Assembly: GCA_963969595.1 (NCBI GenBank)
Contig: OZ018410.1
Location: 35,693,413 to 35,757,412, forward strand
Direction: 5' to 3'
From: Neckera pumila
Taxonomy: Eukaryota; Streptophyta; Bryopsida; Hypnales; Neckeraceae
Length of the DNA stretch: 64,000 nt
Part shown: piece after piece, positions 25,836 to 36,725 of the stretch
How positions within the stretch are numbered: the stretch's first letter is position 1
Layout: each line of letters starts with the position of its first letter
Notes under the pieces: generated by a model
Told to the model about the DNA's origin: nothing
The model's input: only the letters and a program-made list of their open reading frames with translations
The model's database searches: none
Position numbers and translations under genes: made by a program

Positions 25836-26446
25836 GGGGGGTACTTTCCTGATGCAGTAGGATTGGATGGGGTCCCAAAGTCCAAACACACACCTAACTT
25901 TCTGTCGGACCTTCTGCAACTGAACTGAAGTTCACAAGATAGTCGCCTGATCGACTGCTCAGTTCGACTCCCGATTCCCGAACCATGGTAACTTCTCATA
26001 ATAAATTCTCATAATAAATTCCTCATAATGAATTCACTGCCTCTTCAGTCTGCGGAGTTGAGTTCTCAAGATCTTGGTTCAGATGATTCCCAGGTGGACA
26101 GACGGACGGTTTCCTGGCACAGGACTCAGTACTCAACTCACAAGGTCCGTCCTGTCCTCTGGTACTGGACTGACTACTGGTGGTCCCCATGGATGGATGG
26201 ATGAGGTTTCATTCATCCACCGAGTCCTAGCTCATCCCTAGGACAACTAAGGCAAAGCCCCAAAAATGCCCCTCTGGGTCAGTACTCAGTAGGTGGGGTC
26301 TGTTCAAGTTCAGTTGTCAGGCTCGTTCAGTTTGTTCCACCCTCTGATGCCTTCAGGTGGAAGGAGTAAGAAAAATGATGCTCTTTGGGGGTTTCTCATG
26401 GCCGTCCCCCCTTACCTTACCTGCCAAATAAAGGTACAGTAGAACC

Positions 26447-26712
26447 CAGGGCTTTTTTTTTCATTTTTGAAGAAGAGCCATAGTGGCGATATAAAATGTT
26501 ACAATGGTGCTTCAAATTGCAACATTCATCCACTTATTGGATGTATAGTATGGTTTTCATCCACAATTAGACGATTTCAACTAATATTTTTTTTAATTTC
26601 AAAGTTGTTTGGCGATTTCATCCAATTTTTTTGGCATTTTTTATACCCTTTTTTAGCTAGATTTTTTTTCCCGGTGCAATCTGGCACCAGAAAGCCAAAA
26701 AAAAAAGCCCTG
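26447..26712. mobile_element. hAT-type MITE, copy 1 (266 bp)
   Basis: Starts CAGGGCTTTTTTTT and ends AAAAAAAAGCCCTG, a perfect terminal inverted repeat, flanked by an exact 8-bp target duplication GTAGAACC (26439-26446 and 26713-26720). An 8-bp duplication and a CAGGG terminus are hAT superfamily features. The interior shares GTGGCGATATAAAA, TGGTGCTTCAAAT and GGTGCAATCTxGCACCAGAAAG with the copy at 32,043. The 138-141 codon ORFs across it are chance frames. Confidence 0.92.
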
Positions 26713-27084
26713 GTAGAACCTCTCAAAGTTGTTTCCATAACATTGTTTATTGGGCTGTATCCTTCCCCCCTGGCAAGGGATAATTCCCTCCGGGATGCCT
26801 GGGAGGGGACTTTAGTTATAATCATAGGCACCCGGTTGGTTGATCGCTCTGATTGTGTTTGTGTCAGATTGGGTGTGAGATGAGCTGGTCCAATCTCTGT
26901 ACAAGGGAAGCTCACAGTCAAGGAACCAGCTTTGATTTTTTTTGGATTTGGCGTTGGGGGGTTTAGGCTTTGCGGGAGAGCAAAAGGGCCCCCCCCTAGC
27001 ACTGGTGAATAATGTTATGTCCTCTCAAAGTCGATACACCTCTTTCTTTGATCGAATCCCTCAGAAGTTTGCTGTAGTCAGTAG

Positions 27085-27564
27085 CATTTGAACTGTGCTC
27101 CGGACGGTTATCCTTTGGATCCTTTGGATTGAGCGTAACAATGCAGCGTTCAATGACACCAAGCGGCACTCAGCAAAACTCCTTCAACGCATCTGGCTGG
27201 GGTCGATTGATTATGGTAGAGTTGAGTGGGAGGCTGCCTGTACCTTAGGTAGAAAGCACCCCGAGCATGGTGCGGCCGCTAAATCGAAGTTTGAGGTTAG
27301 ATGGGCACGTAACAATTTGTTTGCTAGCATGATCGACGGTTCACCGCACTTGGCTCTCATCGGCCCTTGGGCCGGCTTTGTGTTTCAACCACCCTAGGCG
27401 CTCCGTGCCTTGGGGGAGCGGAAACCGCCCATCCTCTGGCGCTTAGCTGAACTTTATTTGGTGTATCTCTGTTGCGTCTTTGTTCGTCCTAGGCCGCTTG
27501 CGGCTGGGTCCTTGTTTTATTTTTTCTTGCAGTAAAGGGAACCTTTATTTGTGTCAAAAAAAAA
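27085..27564 (+). mobile_element. 3' end of a LINE retrotransposon
   Basis: The frame from 27095 encodes ILWILWIERNNAAFNDTK..., the reverse-transcriptase C-terminal 'W-x-x-W-x-ERN-x-x-F' signature common in plant LINE ORF2 products, and ends after about 100 codons. A GC-richer 3' untranslated segment follows, then TTTGTGTCAAAAAAAAAC, an A-rich tail. The 5' part of the element is missing (5' truncation is typical). A matching 3' tail lies near 59,875-59,942. Confidence 0.75.
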
Positions 27565-30500
27565 CAAAGTCGATATACCTCTATAAATGATAGGGCCAGG
27601 CAGTCCCGACTTTGGGAATAAAATAAGTCGTAAGGTAACAAGCTCTGAAATCGCACAGGTTCTAAAATCGTTCACCCTACTCAAATGTACAGTGCTTGTA
27701 CATATTGCTTTTTCATAGCCTTCAGCAATGTACAAACAATGTATATTTTAGGGGGTGGGCAATTTTAGAGCCCTATGCCAATTCAACTTCAAAATTTCAT
27801 AACTAATTCTAGAAAGCTCCAAAAAATATGAAAGGACTTGGGTTAGATGCCAATTCCACTTGCCTTTCAAGCAAAATTTCCTAAAAATTAATTCAAGAAG
27901 CTTCACCTCTCCAAAATTCACTTTCAACTCTTAAATGGGCGATTTTTGGACCTATTACCTTAGCACTAAATGAGAGCCTGCCAAGGAATTGTGGTGGACC
28001 TTGACCTTGTTAAGAAAAAGTAAAATATTCTTTTGAACTAGCTCCTTTTCCTAAAACTGTAGCTCACATCCTCCTGCAACAGCTTCCAACCCTTTCTAAA
28101 GCTATCAACCTCTCTAAAGCAATCAACCTCTCTAAAGTAATCAACCTCTCTAAAATAATCTTGTCAGGCGGTCCCAAATTGATCAGTTTAGATAGATTCT
28201 ACTGTACAAGCCCCCCCCCCTTTTTTTTTTAAGTACTAAATGACGGACCCATGACCATTGATTTCAAACTCCACTGCCCAGCACTTAGTTTACTGCCATT
28301 TTGCAATTAGATATATATGAAAAATTTTATATTTATTTTTTAGAGATGAAATTACATGTCTTCTATACTTCACAAGAAATATAGATTTTTTTGTGGAAAA
28401 TTGATTTGAAGAAAAAAATAAAGAAAAAGTGAAGAAAACTCACATCAAATAGAAAGTTATTTCAAAAAATCAAAAACTCACCATGTGTATATATTACAAT
28501 GACTAACATCATGGTATAAAACTCAATTTCCGTATCATTCTATAATTAAAAAATAATAAACATAGAAAAGTCATCCAAAGTTCAAATCGCAATAAAATAC
28601 TACATATGAAATACTAGGATTTTTTTCCAAAATTCAAATTGGAGTAGAAACTAGAGCAAATGACCTTCATTTTGTTAGTTGGACTCAAATTCAAAAAATA
28701 AGATTTTTGTGGAGAAATTTCAGATTTAGAGCAAGGGGCAATTACTTTCCAAAATATACTAAAACAGTATATTCAATGATCCGTTGTTTTTACTAACTTC
28801 TCATTTAGGTGAAGACAAACACTTGCAAGTCTACAAACTCAATTGAGTACTCTTCATAACCCACCGAAGAAGGTCAATAAGAAAGATATGGATGAAGAAT
28901 GCTTTTGAACTCTTTCCATCTCATAGTATTGTCATTGAAATGCCACAAAATGGCGCCTCCGGTGCTCCAGGGTTAATATTGTGGAGAAGTACCGCCAATT
29001 GTTTCTTCAATATTCATGTGATACTTGGTGATATCTACATCAAAAGTAGGAGATACCTAGGTAAAATTTGGCTATTGGTCTAAAAATACAACAATAATTA
29101 AGTTATTTTGATCCTCAAAAATGAAAACTTTCTTTACAAATTATAATTCCCATCTTTTTGGTTATAGCTAATTGGCAACATAGCCTCTATTCAATTGCCT
29201 CAAGAAGTGGAAGAGTTGTCATGAGGGTGTACGTGTTTGTTTGTATTGTTTAAGGTGGAGTTCAAATCTATGAGATCTATGTATTGATGAATATAGAGTT
29301 CAATGATGGCTATTGGTCAATATACACCTCTAAAATTCACTATGACGAGTTCAGAGTTACCAAGACTTCCATATGAATTGAAGTCTACAAACTTATAACC
29401 CTCAAAGGACAAGCCTATCACTGTACTACTTTTCAAACTTCCTTTGTAAACACCCATGAAAGTGATTTTTTATATATTTTTCTTAGAAATGTGATTGTAT
29501 GTCTTCTTTTCATTGTAAAAATATTATACATTTTTTTTTGAAATTTGAAATTATTGTGAATTTTTGAATAAAATGTGAAACAATTAATATCAAATCCAAT
29601 TGATGCTCAAAAAAATTGAAAATTTCTTCATAGGCTTATAATATAGTTTAGAACACTATGGTGCAATTTTTTACTACATCCTTTTAAAATTAGAAAATTA
29701 ACATTCATTGGTTATAAATCCAAAATTCAAATTGTTATAAAATTGTAGTGATGATCTTTAAGTTATAACTAGTTTAGCCAAGTTTTGCAACATTCTAAAA
29801 TCAGAAAATTAACACTCATTGATTTTAGATCCAAAAATCATATTGCTATAAAATTCCAATAATGACCTTTAAGTTGGAATTGGTTTAGCCAAATTTTGGA
29901 GTGACCTTTCAAGTTTTTAGATTGACAAATATAGTGTTTATTTTGTACCTATAAGGTCCATTTCAAGTAAAGATTACAAAATGGTGGAATGAAGCCAAGA
30001 TGGAAAACAGTAGAATTTTGAAGCCATGACAAATAATCACTACAGTGAAAAAGAGAATATTGTGTGGTATAAGGACATATTACATTAATCAATTGTTCAA
30101 AATTTGAATGCTTGGTCCTTAAAGGGTTAAGTGTTGTAATTCATGAATGATATTTTTAGAAGACCTATAGAGTTCAAAATAAATCTTTAATTAGACAAAA
30201 GATTTAAACCAAATCAACTTCGATCAATTTTTTTCTCTATAAATTTCATAAGCAAAGTTCAAAAAATGAGATTGTTGACTACTATAAGTGATAATAAACA
30301 ATTCCATTTTCGTTCAAAGATTAGAAGTCAAGCCAAGTTATACTTATACCAATTAGATAATTGAAGGCCGACAATACCATATGGGCCAAGGAGAATTATC
30401 CCCCTCATTGCACAATTAGAATCTTCTCCCAATTTTATATCAATTAATTTTGTATTTCTCAACCTTTCATGCTTACGATAATTATGGTTCTCTAATTCCA

Positions 30501-31454
30501 AATTAAATATGAATTCAATTTTTTTGATTTTGATCATCCATGATAAATAACACATTTGTGTGATATCCTTGAGGGGGAAAAGGGACACTAAGGGAATCAA
30601 GTATCCCTAGCCATCTATTGGAAGCTTTAGAAATTACAAGTTGTTATTGGTGACAGAAATTGATAGAGGACATCAAAACTAGATGGAGGAGTAGAGTTGG
30701 AAATCCAATTTTTGGTCTACTTTCAAGGAAAAGCAAGCATGTCACAAAAGCAAATCCCCATGGTCATATTCCAAAGATGCTCATAAATCCCTCCTAATAG
30801 TGAAGATAGGATCAACAACCTTGTAGTTTTACCTCCCCAAGCCTCTTCACAACAAGCAACACTTGAAGGTACTAAGAAGTGGAGCCTTTAGAGATGCAAA
30901 GGATTGGCAAATTCTACAATCAACAATTCATCTCAAGATCATGTATTTTGTACTAGAGAGAGAGAAATAACTCCAACCTTGTATCAAGGTTGCTAAAAAT
31001 AAAGAGTTTGTTCATCTAAGGTTCCACCTTTGAACCTGGGAGAAATGAAAAGTGACACCAAGACTTTTATACTCTCAGGTTTTATATTACTGTGTATCAA
31101 ATTCCTCAACCAACAATAGCTAGCTTAGAAAAAGATTTGATTTGCTTACATTTGATTGGCGCACACTTCATTAGGAACAAGTTCTAAAGGTAGCTATTTT
31201 AGGTGAACCTATGAGAAGAATGGAGTCTAAATTGATGAAGAATCCACATTTATATTGAATAAAATAGTCATTCTTGAAGAAAAAAATTTCATTTTTTTTC
31301 TTCCTCATCCTTGTTTTTGCACACATTGAGCTCAATTTCTCAACAAATTTCCAATATCCTACAGGTTGAAATGTTTATTTTCACCATTTATGGTATTCCT
31401 ACCTTATTGCAGGAAACCATGCCCTAGATACTTACGGTACTAATTCAATTCAAA
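27565..31454. other. AT-rich spacer, decayed repeats
   Basis: No gene is supported. Sequence near 29,640-29,900 contains two loosely repeated ~120-bp units (AAAATTAGAAAATTAACATTCATTG ... / AAAATCAGAAAATTAACACTCATTG ...). CCTTAAAGGGTTAAG near 30,118 may be an old end of the TTAA family. Confidence 0.45.
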
Positions 31455-31753
31455 CATTAAAAGAGATTGGAGGGCATTGGAGGGTTGTTTCAAGCCTGTT
31501 CTTCAATCTGGCTAGATCTATGAGCAGCCGGTACAGGCTGTTTGAAGAAAAAAAAATTCAAAAAAAAATTTCAAAAAAAAAAAAAAAATTCTCTGCCAAA
31601 TATCATTTCAAGACAATTTTTTTTTTTTTTTTTTTTTTCAAAAATGACGTGGCACACTCTCGACCACATCAGCCAGCAACTTTCTTGCGTGGGAACGCTG
31701 CAAAAACATAGGATAACTCGTAGGCTCTTGGAGGCCTCAAATCTCTTCTAATG
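31455..31753. mobile_element. CATTAG-ended MITE family, copy 1
   Basis: The left end CATTAAAAGAGATTGGAGGGCA pairs with the right end TCAAATCTCTTCTAATG. A conserved interior GACGTGGCACxxTCxACCACxTCAGCCA and long A/T homopolymers are shared with three other copies (32563-32876, 52925-53258 inverted, 53979-54277). No clear target duplication was seen. The two overlapping 63-69 codon ORFs here are homopolymer artefacts. Confidence 0.75.
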
Positions 31754-32042
31754 CATCAGGATATACAAGGATTACCGAGAATACTCTTTCCTGTCAATTG
31801 TCAAAAGCGTGTCAGCTTTGGAGTCTATTGTTTATGAGACCACGCATCTGAAGGCCAACCATGTGTGCAAGTTCACAAGAAGTTGTAGACAACAGAAGGA
31901 CACAATCAGATACCAAATTTGTGACTTGAAAGAGGGCTTTAATTAAACTGCCGTAGCCACTCACACTTGGCACTTGTTTTTTTGGGTGATGAATCCGGCA
32001 TAAGCTAAGGTATGCACTCTACGAAGCACCAAAACTACGAAC

Positions 32043-32327
32043 CAGGGCTTTTTTTTTCATTTTTTGAGAAGTGCTATAGTGGCGATATAAAATTTTGCAG
32101 TGGTGCTTCAAATTTTAACATTCATCTATATCAGATAGAAAATATACATATCACATGCCTATAATTTGGTTTTCATCCATAATCTGGCAATTTCATCCAG
32201 ATTTTTTTTACTTTGAATTTACTTTGGCGATTCCATCAAAGTTTTTGGTCATTTTTTGTACCGTTTTTTAGCTAGATTATTTTTTTTGGTGCAATCTAGC
32301 ACCAGAAAGCCCCCCCAAAAAGCCTTG
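32043..32327. mobile_element. hAT-type MITE, copy 2 (285 bp)
   Basis: Starts CAGGGCTTTTTTTTT and ends AAAAAGCCTTG, flanked by CTACGAAC (32035-32042) and CTACAAAC (32328-32335), an 8-bp target duplication with one mismatch. The interior matches the copy at 26,447, with a ~20-bp extra segment. Confidence 0.9.
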
Positions 32328-32379
32328 CTACAAACCTCCTCACTGAATTCACGACATAAAATGTCATGGTCACCCCTAC

Positions 32380-33487
32380 GATTCAAAATCACAAAGTCCC
32401 AAGAGGGAGTCAAAATTTCTATCTCCTACAAAGAATCCATAGATCTATTGCCCTCCTTTGTAATTGGTTGACTAGCACTCGGCAACTACCCAACAAATTA
32501 AAAGCTGTCGCGATGGACCAATTCAGTTACCTTTGATCTGCTACAAATGGGGCCTTAGAAAACATTAGATGATATTTGGGGGTCTTGGAGGGCCGTTTCA
32601 GGCCTGTTCCTTAATTTGTCCAGATTCAGTGAACGCCGATATGGGTGTGTCAGAATTTTTTTTTTTCACAAAAAAAAAAAAAAAAAAAATCCTTATCAAA
32701 ATATCATTTTAAGCAATTTTTTTTTATTTTTTTTATTATTATTATTTTTTTCAAGAAATGACGTGGCAGTCGCTCGACCACGTTAGCCAGCTGATGCAGC
32801 GTTCCCATAGTCTGGGAATGCAGCAGACAGCAGGGGGAACTCAGAACCCTCCAAGACCCCCAAATCTCATCTAATGCTATATTACCTTTAAAATAGAATT
32901 TAAATCCAGCTCACTCCGGTGCTCACCGAGCTTACAAGCTCATGAGATGATGAAAATCAAATGCGTTGCTACCCCTACTCTGCTACAAACGGGACCTTGA
33001 CAGCATGCGTTACCTCCAAAGTAAAAAGCTGAAGCCAACTCACAACCGATGTTCACCAAGCTTTCAAGCTCATGTGGTCCTGATTTCCAAAGGATTGCGT
33101 GACTCCCTCTAATCTGATCCAAACTGGACTTTGACAGTAGACGTTACCTCACAAGTAAGATCATGGAGCCAACTCCCAACCGGTGTTCACCGACGAGGTG
33201 ACGATTTTCAAATGTGTTGCTCCCTCTAATCTGCTACAAACGGGACCTTTGACAGTACATGTTACCTCACAAGTACGAAATCAATCGAAAACCAACTCGC
33301 AATTGATATTCAACGAGCTTACAAGCTCATGAAGTGATGATTTTCAAATGCATGGCTACCTCGAATCTGCTACAAACGAGACGGTCTTCACAGTATACAT
33401 GCAGTACGTTACCTCGCCAGTACGGTGAACAACTAACTCGCAAACCGGCGTTCACCGCACATCCAAGCTCACGAGACCTGATGCTCT
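32380..33487. repeat. Diverged ~115-130-bp tandem array
   Basis: The phrase TCTGCTACAAACGGGACCTTTGACAG... (or close variants) recurs near 32,536, 32,982, 33,113, 33,230 and 33,367. It is followed each time by GTTACCTC(A)CAAGTA, CCAACTC, GTTCACCGA and AGCTCATGA-type phrases. The first unit is interrupted by the MITE at 32563-32876, which therefore inserted after the array formed. The last unit reaches the putative stop codon of the 33.5-34.3 kb gene. Confidence 0.75.
32563..32876. mobile_element. CATTAG-ended MITE family, copy 2
   Basis: CATTAGATGATATTTGGGGG at the left pairs with CCCCCAAATCTCATCTAATG at the right. The interior has GACGTGGCAGTCGCTCGACC. It is inserted inside a unit of the 32.4-33.5 kb tandem array. 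Confidence 0.85.
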
Positions 33488-34277
33488 TCACATGGGTTGA
33501 TCCTTCGGTACCACAAGATTCTTCAGCCACATGTAGATGGGCACAAGCACGTAGTACAGCGAAGCCACCACCCCACAACGAACTGATACGCGAAGGAGAA
33601 CGGGCTCCAGGGCCGTCTCACGTCCTCCGCTTTCGGCCCTATCTGCAGGGGATCCGAATTCGATGAACATGTGGGGATTGCGAGGAACGGACGACTTAGG
33701 CAGCAATGATGCTGCAGGGCCACAATTGGCACTACTACACAATTTCAAACTCTAATTTCATGAGCATCTGGGATTGCGAGGAACGGACGAGTTAGACGAC
33801 ATTGATGCTGCAGAGACACCATTTGCACAACGATTCTAATTCCAACTTTCAACTCCAAATTCCTTGAGCATTCGGGAATTTGCGAGGACCGGACGAGTGA
33901 GGCACCATTGGTGCTAGCTGCACAATCACAATTTGCACTGCGATTCTACTGCACGGCTTCAAGTCCTGATTCAACACACGCATTCGGGAATTTGCGAGGA
34001 ATGGACGAATCCGTCGATCACCATTGACGCAGTGCGATCACCATTGACACTTCAATTCTCCTCCTCAATTTCACACCCTCAAATTCGACGCTCGGCTGCG
34101 CTCTGCATTGAAAGCTTTGCTTGCAACCGACTGAAGGAACGAGCAAGACCCCAAACCAGCAGCTGCGGCTGAAGAAGAAGAAGACGCTGGCGTCGTCCTC
34201 GGGTTGTAGTCTTTCCGTGACTGCACCAACGATGATGACGCTGCCGTCGCAGCACGAGAAGCAGCAATTGTGGCCAT
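33488..34277 (-). pseudogene. Possible organelle-targeted small membrane protein, apparent frameshift
   Basis: Tentative two-exon model. Exon 1 (34077-34277) starts MATIAASRAATAASSSLVQS, a Ser/Ala/Arg-rich presequence of about 67 residues, and ends AGG|GTGTGA. Exon 2 (33488-33642) follows CCCCTGCAG. In phase 0 it reads IGPKAEDVRRPWSPFSFAYQF and then hits an early stop in a Cys/Trp-rich tail. One frame over, the same DNA reads GVVASLYYVLVPIYMWLKN then a short polar end, which looks like a membrane helix. The switch point is a run of four C on the + strand (33571-33574); a one-base change there would merge the two. So this is either a decayed gene, a sequencing error, or a wrong model. I do not recognise the family. 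The intron holds a ~105-bp tandem array. Confidence 0.4.
33665..34020. repeat. Four tandem copies of a ~105-bp unit
   Basis: GGGATTGCGAGGAACGGACGA or GGGAATTTGCGAGGAxxGGACGA recurs near 33,673, 33,771, 33,872 and 33,985, each followed by a variant of CATTGATGCTGCA and CACAATTTGCAC. It lies within the putative intron of the 33.5-34.3 kb gene, directly beside the 32.4-33.5 kb array but with a different unit. Confidence 0.85.
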
Positions 34278-35532
34278 GCGGCTACAATTAGTCTCTTCGC
34301 TGGATCACTAACCCACTCTCGCATGCATCAACTAACCCACTCTCGCACCAACTAACTCACTCTAGCACCAACTAACCCAGTCTCTTCCTCTCTGTCTCTG
34401 TCTCTCACCGGCCTACAGATTGCACAACGTTCCGCGTCTTTTGGAATTGTCAATTACTCTCTCGAAAACAAGCTACTACATTGTAGAGTGAGAGAAGCGA
34501 AGAGGAGAATGAAGACTTCGTGAGTTTAACCTACGAGGAAGTACGAAACAAGCACTCGAGTTTCCGTGCAGTGATCGAGTGACGATGGTTGTGACGACGA
34601 GTGCCAGAAATGCACAATATGCGTGGAAGACGAGCAATGCACATGCGTTGGTTGGGTCTGTATGATTCCTGCATGCCTGCTGGTTTTTTTTCGACTTTTT
34701 CCAGACATCGGTGCACTCATTCTCCGTCAGTCAGTCACAGTGTGAATTCACATTCGGAGACGGAGAGTAAAGAAAGTTACGACCACGAAAATTGTGGGGC
34801 TCTGTCCAAACGCTGTGACACTGGCGGTTACAAACACAACTGGTGGATAAGAGCCTGCTCTGGAGCTTTCCCATTCTTTAATCAGTTGTTGGAACGGAGA
34901 TTGGTGAGTTCGCAGTGACCGTTTCAATCCATACTTTCGCTCCCAGGAATTTCGGCAGACAGTTACCATGAACTATCACACGAACTTCATGAGTTGAGGG
35001 CTCCTCACTGGGCTTCTCACTTCGCATTCCTCTCCGTCGCCAGGACTCAGATCTTCAGCGACCTCTTGTAGACATTTGCGGAGACGATTATAATTACAGT
35101 ATCTTCTGATTCTCTTGCGTGGATGTGATTCTTGTGGTACTCTTTTCTTTCCTTTCGTTGAGCATCTGTACCTCGCTGCGCATGTCATGCTCTTGTTTCC
35201 TAATATGTATCATTAGGGGATTCTATGTGTTTTCTCTGGCATAGAAGCCTTGGAACGGATTTTTTAGTGATTTGCAAAATGCCAACCATAGCTTCGATCG
35301 GGTGCATATCATAAGTCGTATCTTTCAGTTTCGTAGACTCGGTTACACTGTTGAATCAAGCTGATGTATATGTGCGTCAGATATAGGAGCTTAACGATTC
35401 AACCGGAAGTCTCATTGGCCTCAGAGAATCAATCACAACACAGTTTTGTCCCAATCTCGAAATCGATCGGGCCTTGGCAGCAGGGTGTTCATTAATTAGT
35501 ACCTTGACTTCTCCGAGCTCGCATTGAGTACG
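34278..35532. other. Intergenic; likely 5' flanks of two genes
   Basis: A short CACTCTCGCAxCAACTAACCCA repeat at about 34,300-34,385 (four short copies) lies just upstream of the putative 34,277 start. ORFs at 34601-34918 and 34748-34969 lie on opposite strands in the same sequence and look non-coding. No RNA gene was recognised. Confidence 0.45.
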
Positions 35533-35763
35533 ATGTCTGAGACCAAGGAGCAAGCGGAGGTCGAGAAGGTCGAAGAGCACGAGGAGTCAGAAGGAGAGGA
35601 ACCAGAGAAGGAGCCCGAGAGACCAGCTGCACCGAAACCCCTGCCACGCAAGAAATCCAGGGAGCAATCTGAGAAAGAACACATGGAATTCGCCAAGATT
35701 TTTGATCGACCATGGGCAGCAAACTGGACTCCCAAGGCGAAGAAGTTCTTAGGCTATTCGTAG
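35533..35763 (+). CDS. Small acidic protein or first exon, unknown function
   Basis: A 76-residue frame starting at ATG 35533. Residues 1-45 are a Glu/Lys/Pro-rich, coiled or disordered segment (EEHEESEGEEPEKEPERP). Residues 50-76 are aromatic and basic, with FDRPWAANWTPKAKKFLGYS at the C terminus. It ends TAG. I do not recognise it. A GTAGGG donor overlapping the stop, or the GGGTAAGC just after it, could splice this exon to something downstream, in which case it might be an upstream exon of the 36.7-41.3 kb gene. The aromatic C-terminal part suggests real coding sequence; the acidic part is low complexity. Confidence 0.5.
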   Translation: MSETKEQAEVEKVEEHEESEGEEPEKEPERPAAPKPLPRKKSREQSEKEHMEFAKIFDRPWAANWTPKAKKFLGYS

Positions 35764-35788
35764 GGTAAGCCCTAATCGAAGTGATAAC

Positions 35789-36725
35789 GCGCATCCTGCT
35801 TCAATTGCCGCAACGAAGACGAGAACACCATAGCTGACTCCAGAGAGAGACCATCAAAAACTGCATCAGATTCAGTTACGTGTCAATGGTGCGTGAGTTT
35901 ACCCAGGCCTTACAATGCGGTTGGCCCGGTTGAAGCTGAGGCAGCTGCGGAAACGGCGCATCATCATCGCATTGAGGAATTCCGGACATCGGTAAGCACA
36001 CTGAAGCATAATCAATTACAACCCTGACCTCGTGGAACAATCAAGACAAGATGCCGACGAGGTTGTCAACACACGAGGAGGAGAAACTGGAAGAGTTGCT
36101 ATAAATATAAACTGGAAGTGTTACTTTCCATCGATGCGTCTGCTTCAATAACCGAAACAAAGATCAATGCTGACTCCTGAGCGACCATCAAAATTGCAGC
36201 AAATTCAGCAACCTGATGATAACACCTACAATGCGACAGACATTGCAACTCGGACTGAGTTGGAGGTGTGGCAGGAGAGGCGGTGCATCAATTCCGGACC
36301 TCGATGAAACACCAAACTATCATCATCAATCACAACCCTAAACTCGTGAATAACCAAGATGCCGAGGAATCTGATAAAATATGAGGAAGAGAAAGCTTCA
36401 CTATCTATGACCTGAAATATAAACTGGAAGTGTTACGATCCATCGATACGCCTGCTTCAATTACCGAAACGAAGATCAATGCAGCATTATGGACGCTTGA
36501 GTGACCATCAAAATTGAAGCAAACATTCAGTAACCTGCGAATGGCGAGTGAGTTTTCCCAGGCCTTACTATGCGGCAGACAGTGCGACCCGGATTGGAGG
36601 TGTGGCAGCAGAGGCAGATGATCAATTCATGAACACACGAAATCATGACCAATCACAACCCTAACCTCGTGACCAAGCAAGATGCCGAGGAGGCTGACCA
36701 AATACGAGGAGGAAAAGCTGGACAA
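35789..36725 (+). repeat. Three tandem ~310-345-bp units covering the leader and start codon of the 36.7-kb gene
   Basis: Each unit runs from CCTGCTTCAATxxCCGxAACGAAGA through GGTGTGGCAG-type and ATCACAACCCTxAxCTCGTG phrases to an ATGCCGA start context. The three ATGs are at 36051, 36359 and 36682. The first two open short frames of 17 and 18 codons beginning MPTRLSTHEEEKLEE and MPRNLIKYEEEKA, diverged copies of the true N terminus MPRRLTKYEEEKLDK. Only the third continues. Confidence 0.88.

Noticed and set aside
25940..25990. CAGTTCGACTCCCG resembling a tRNA T-arm
   Set aside because: No matching acceptor stem, D-arm or anticodon arm at the right spacing.
26467..27002. 138- and 141-codon ORFs on opposite strands
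   Set aside because: They run across the hAT MITE and its homopolymers into an uncharacterised repeat; no protein family is visible.
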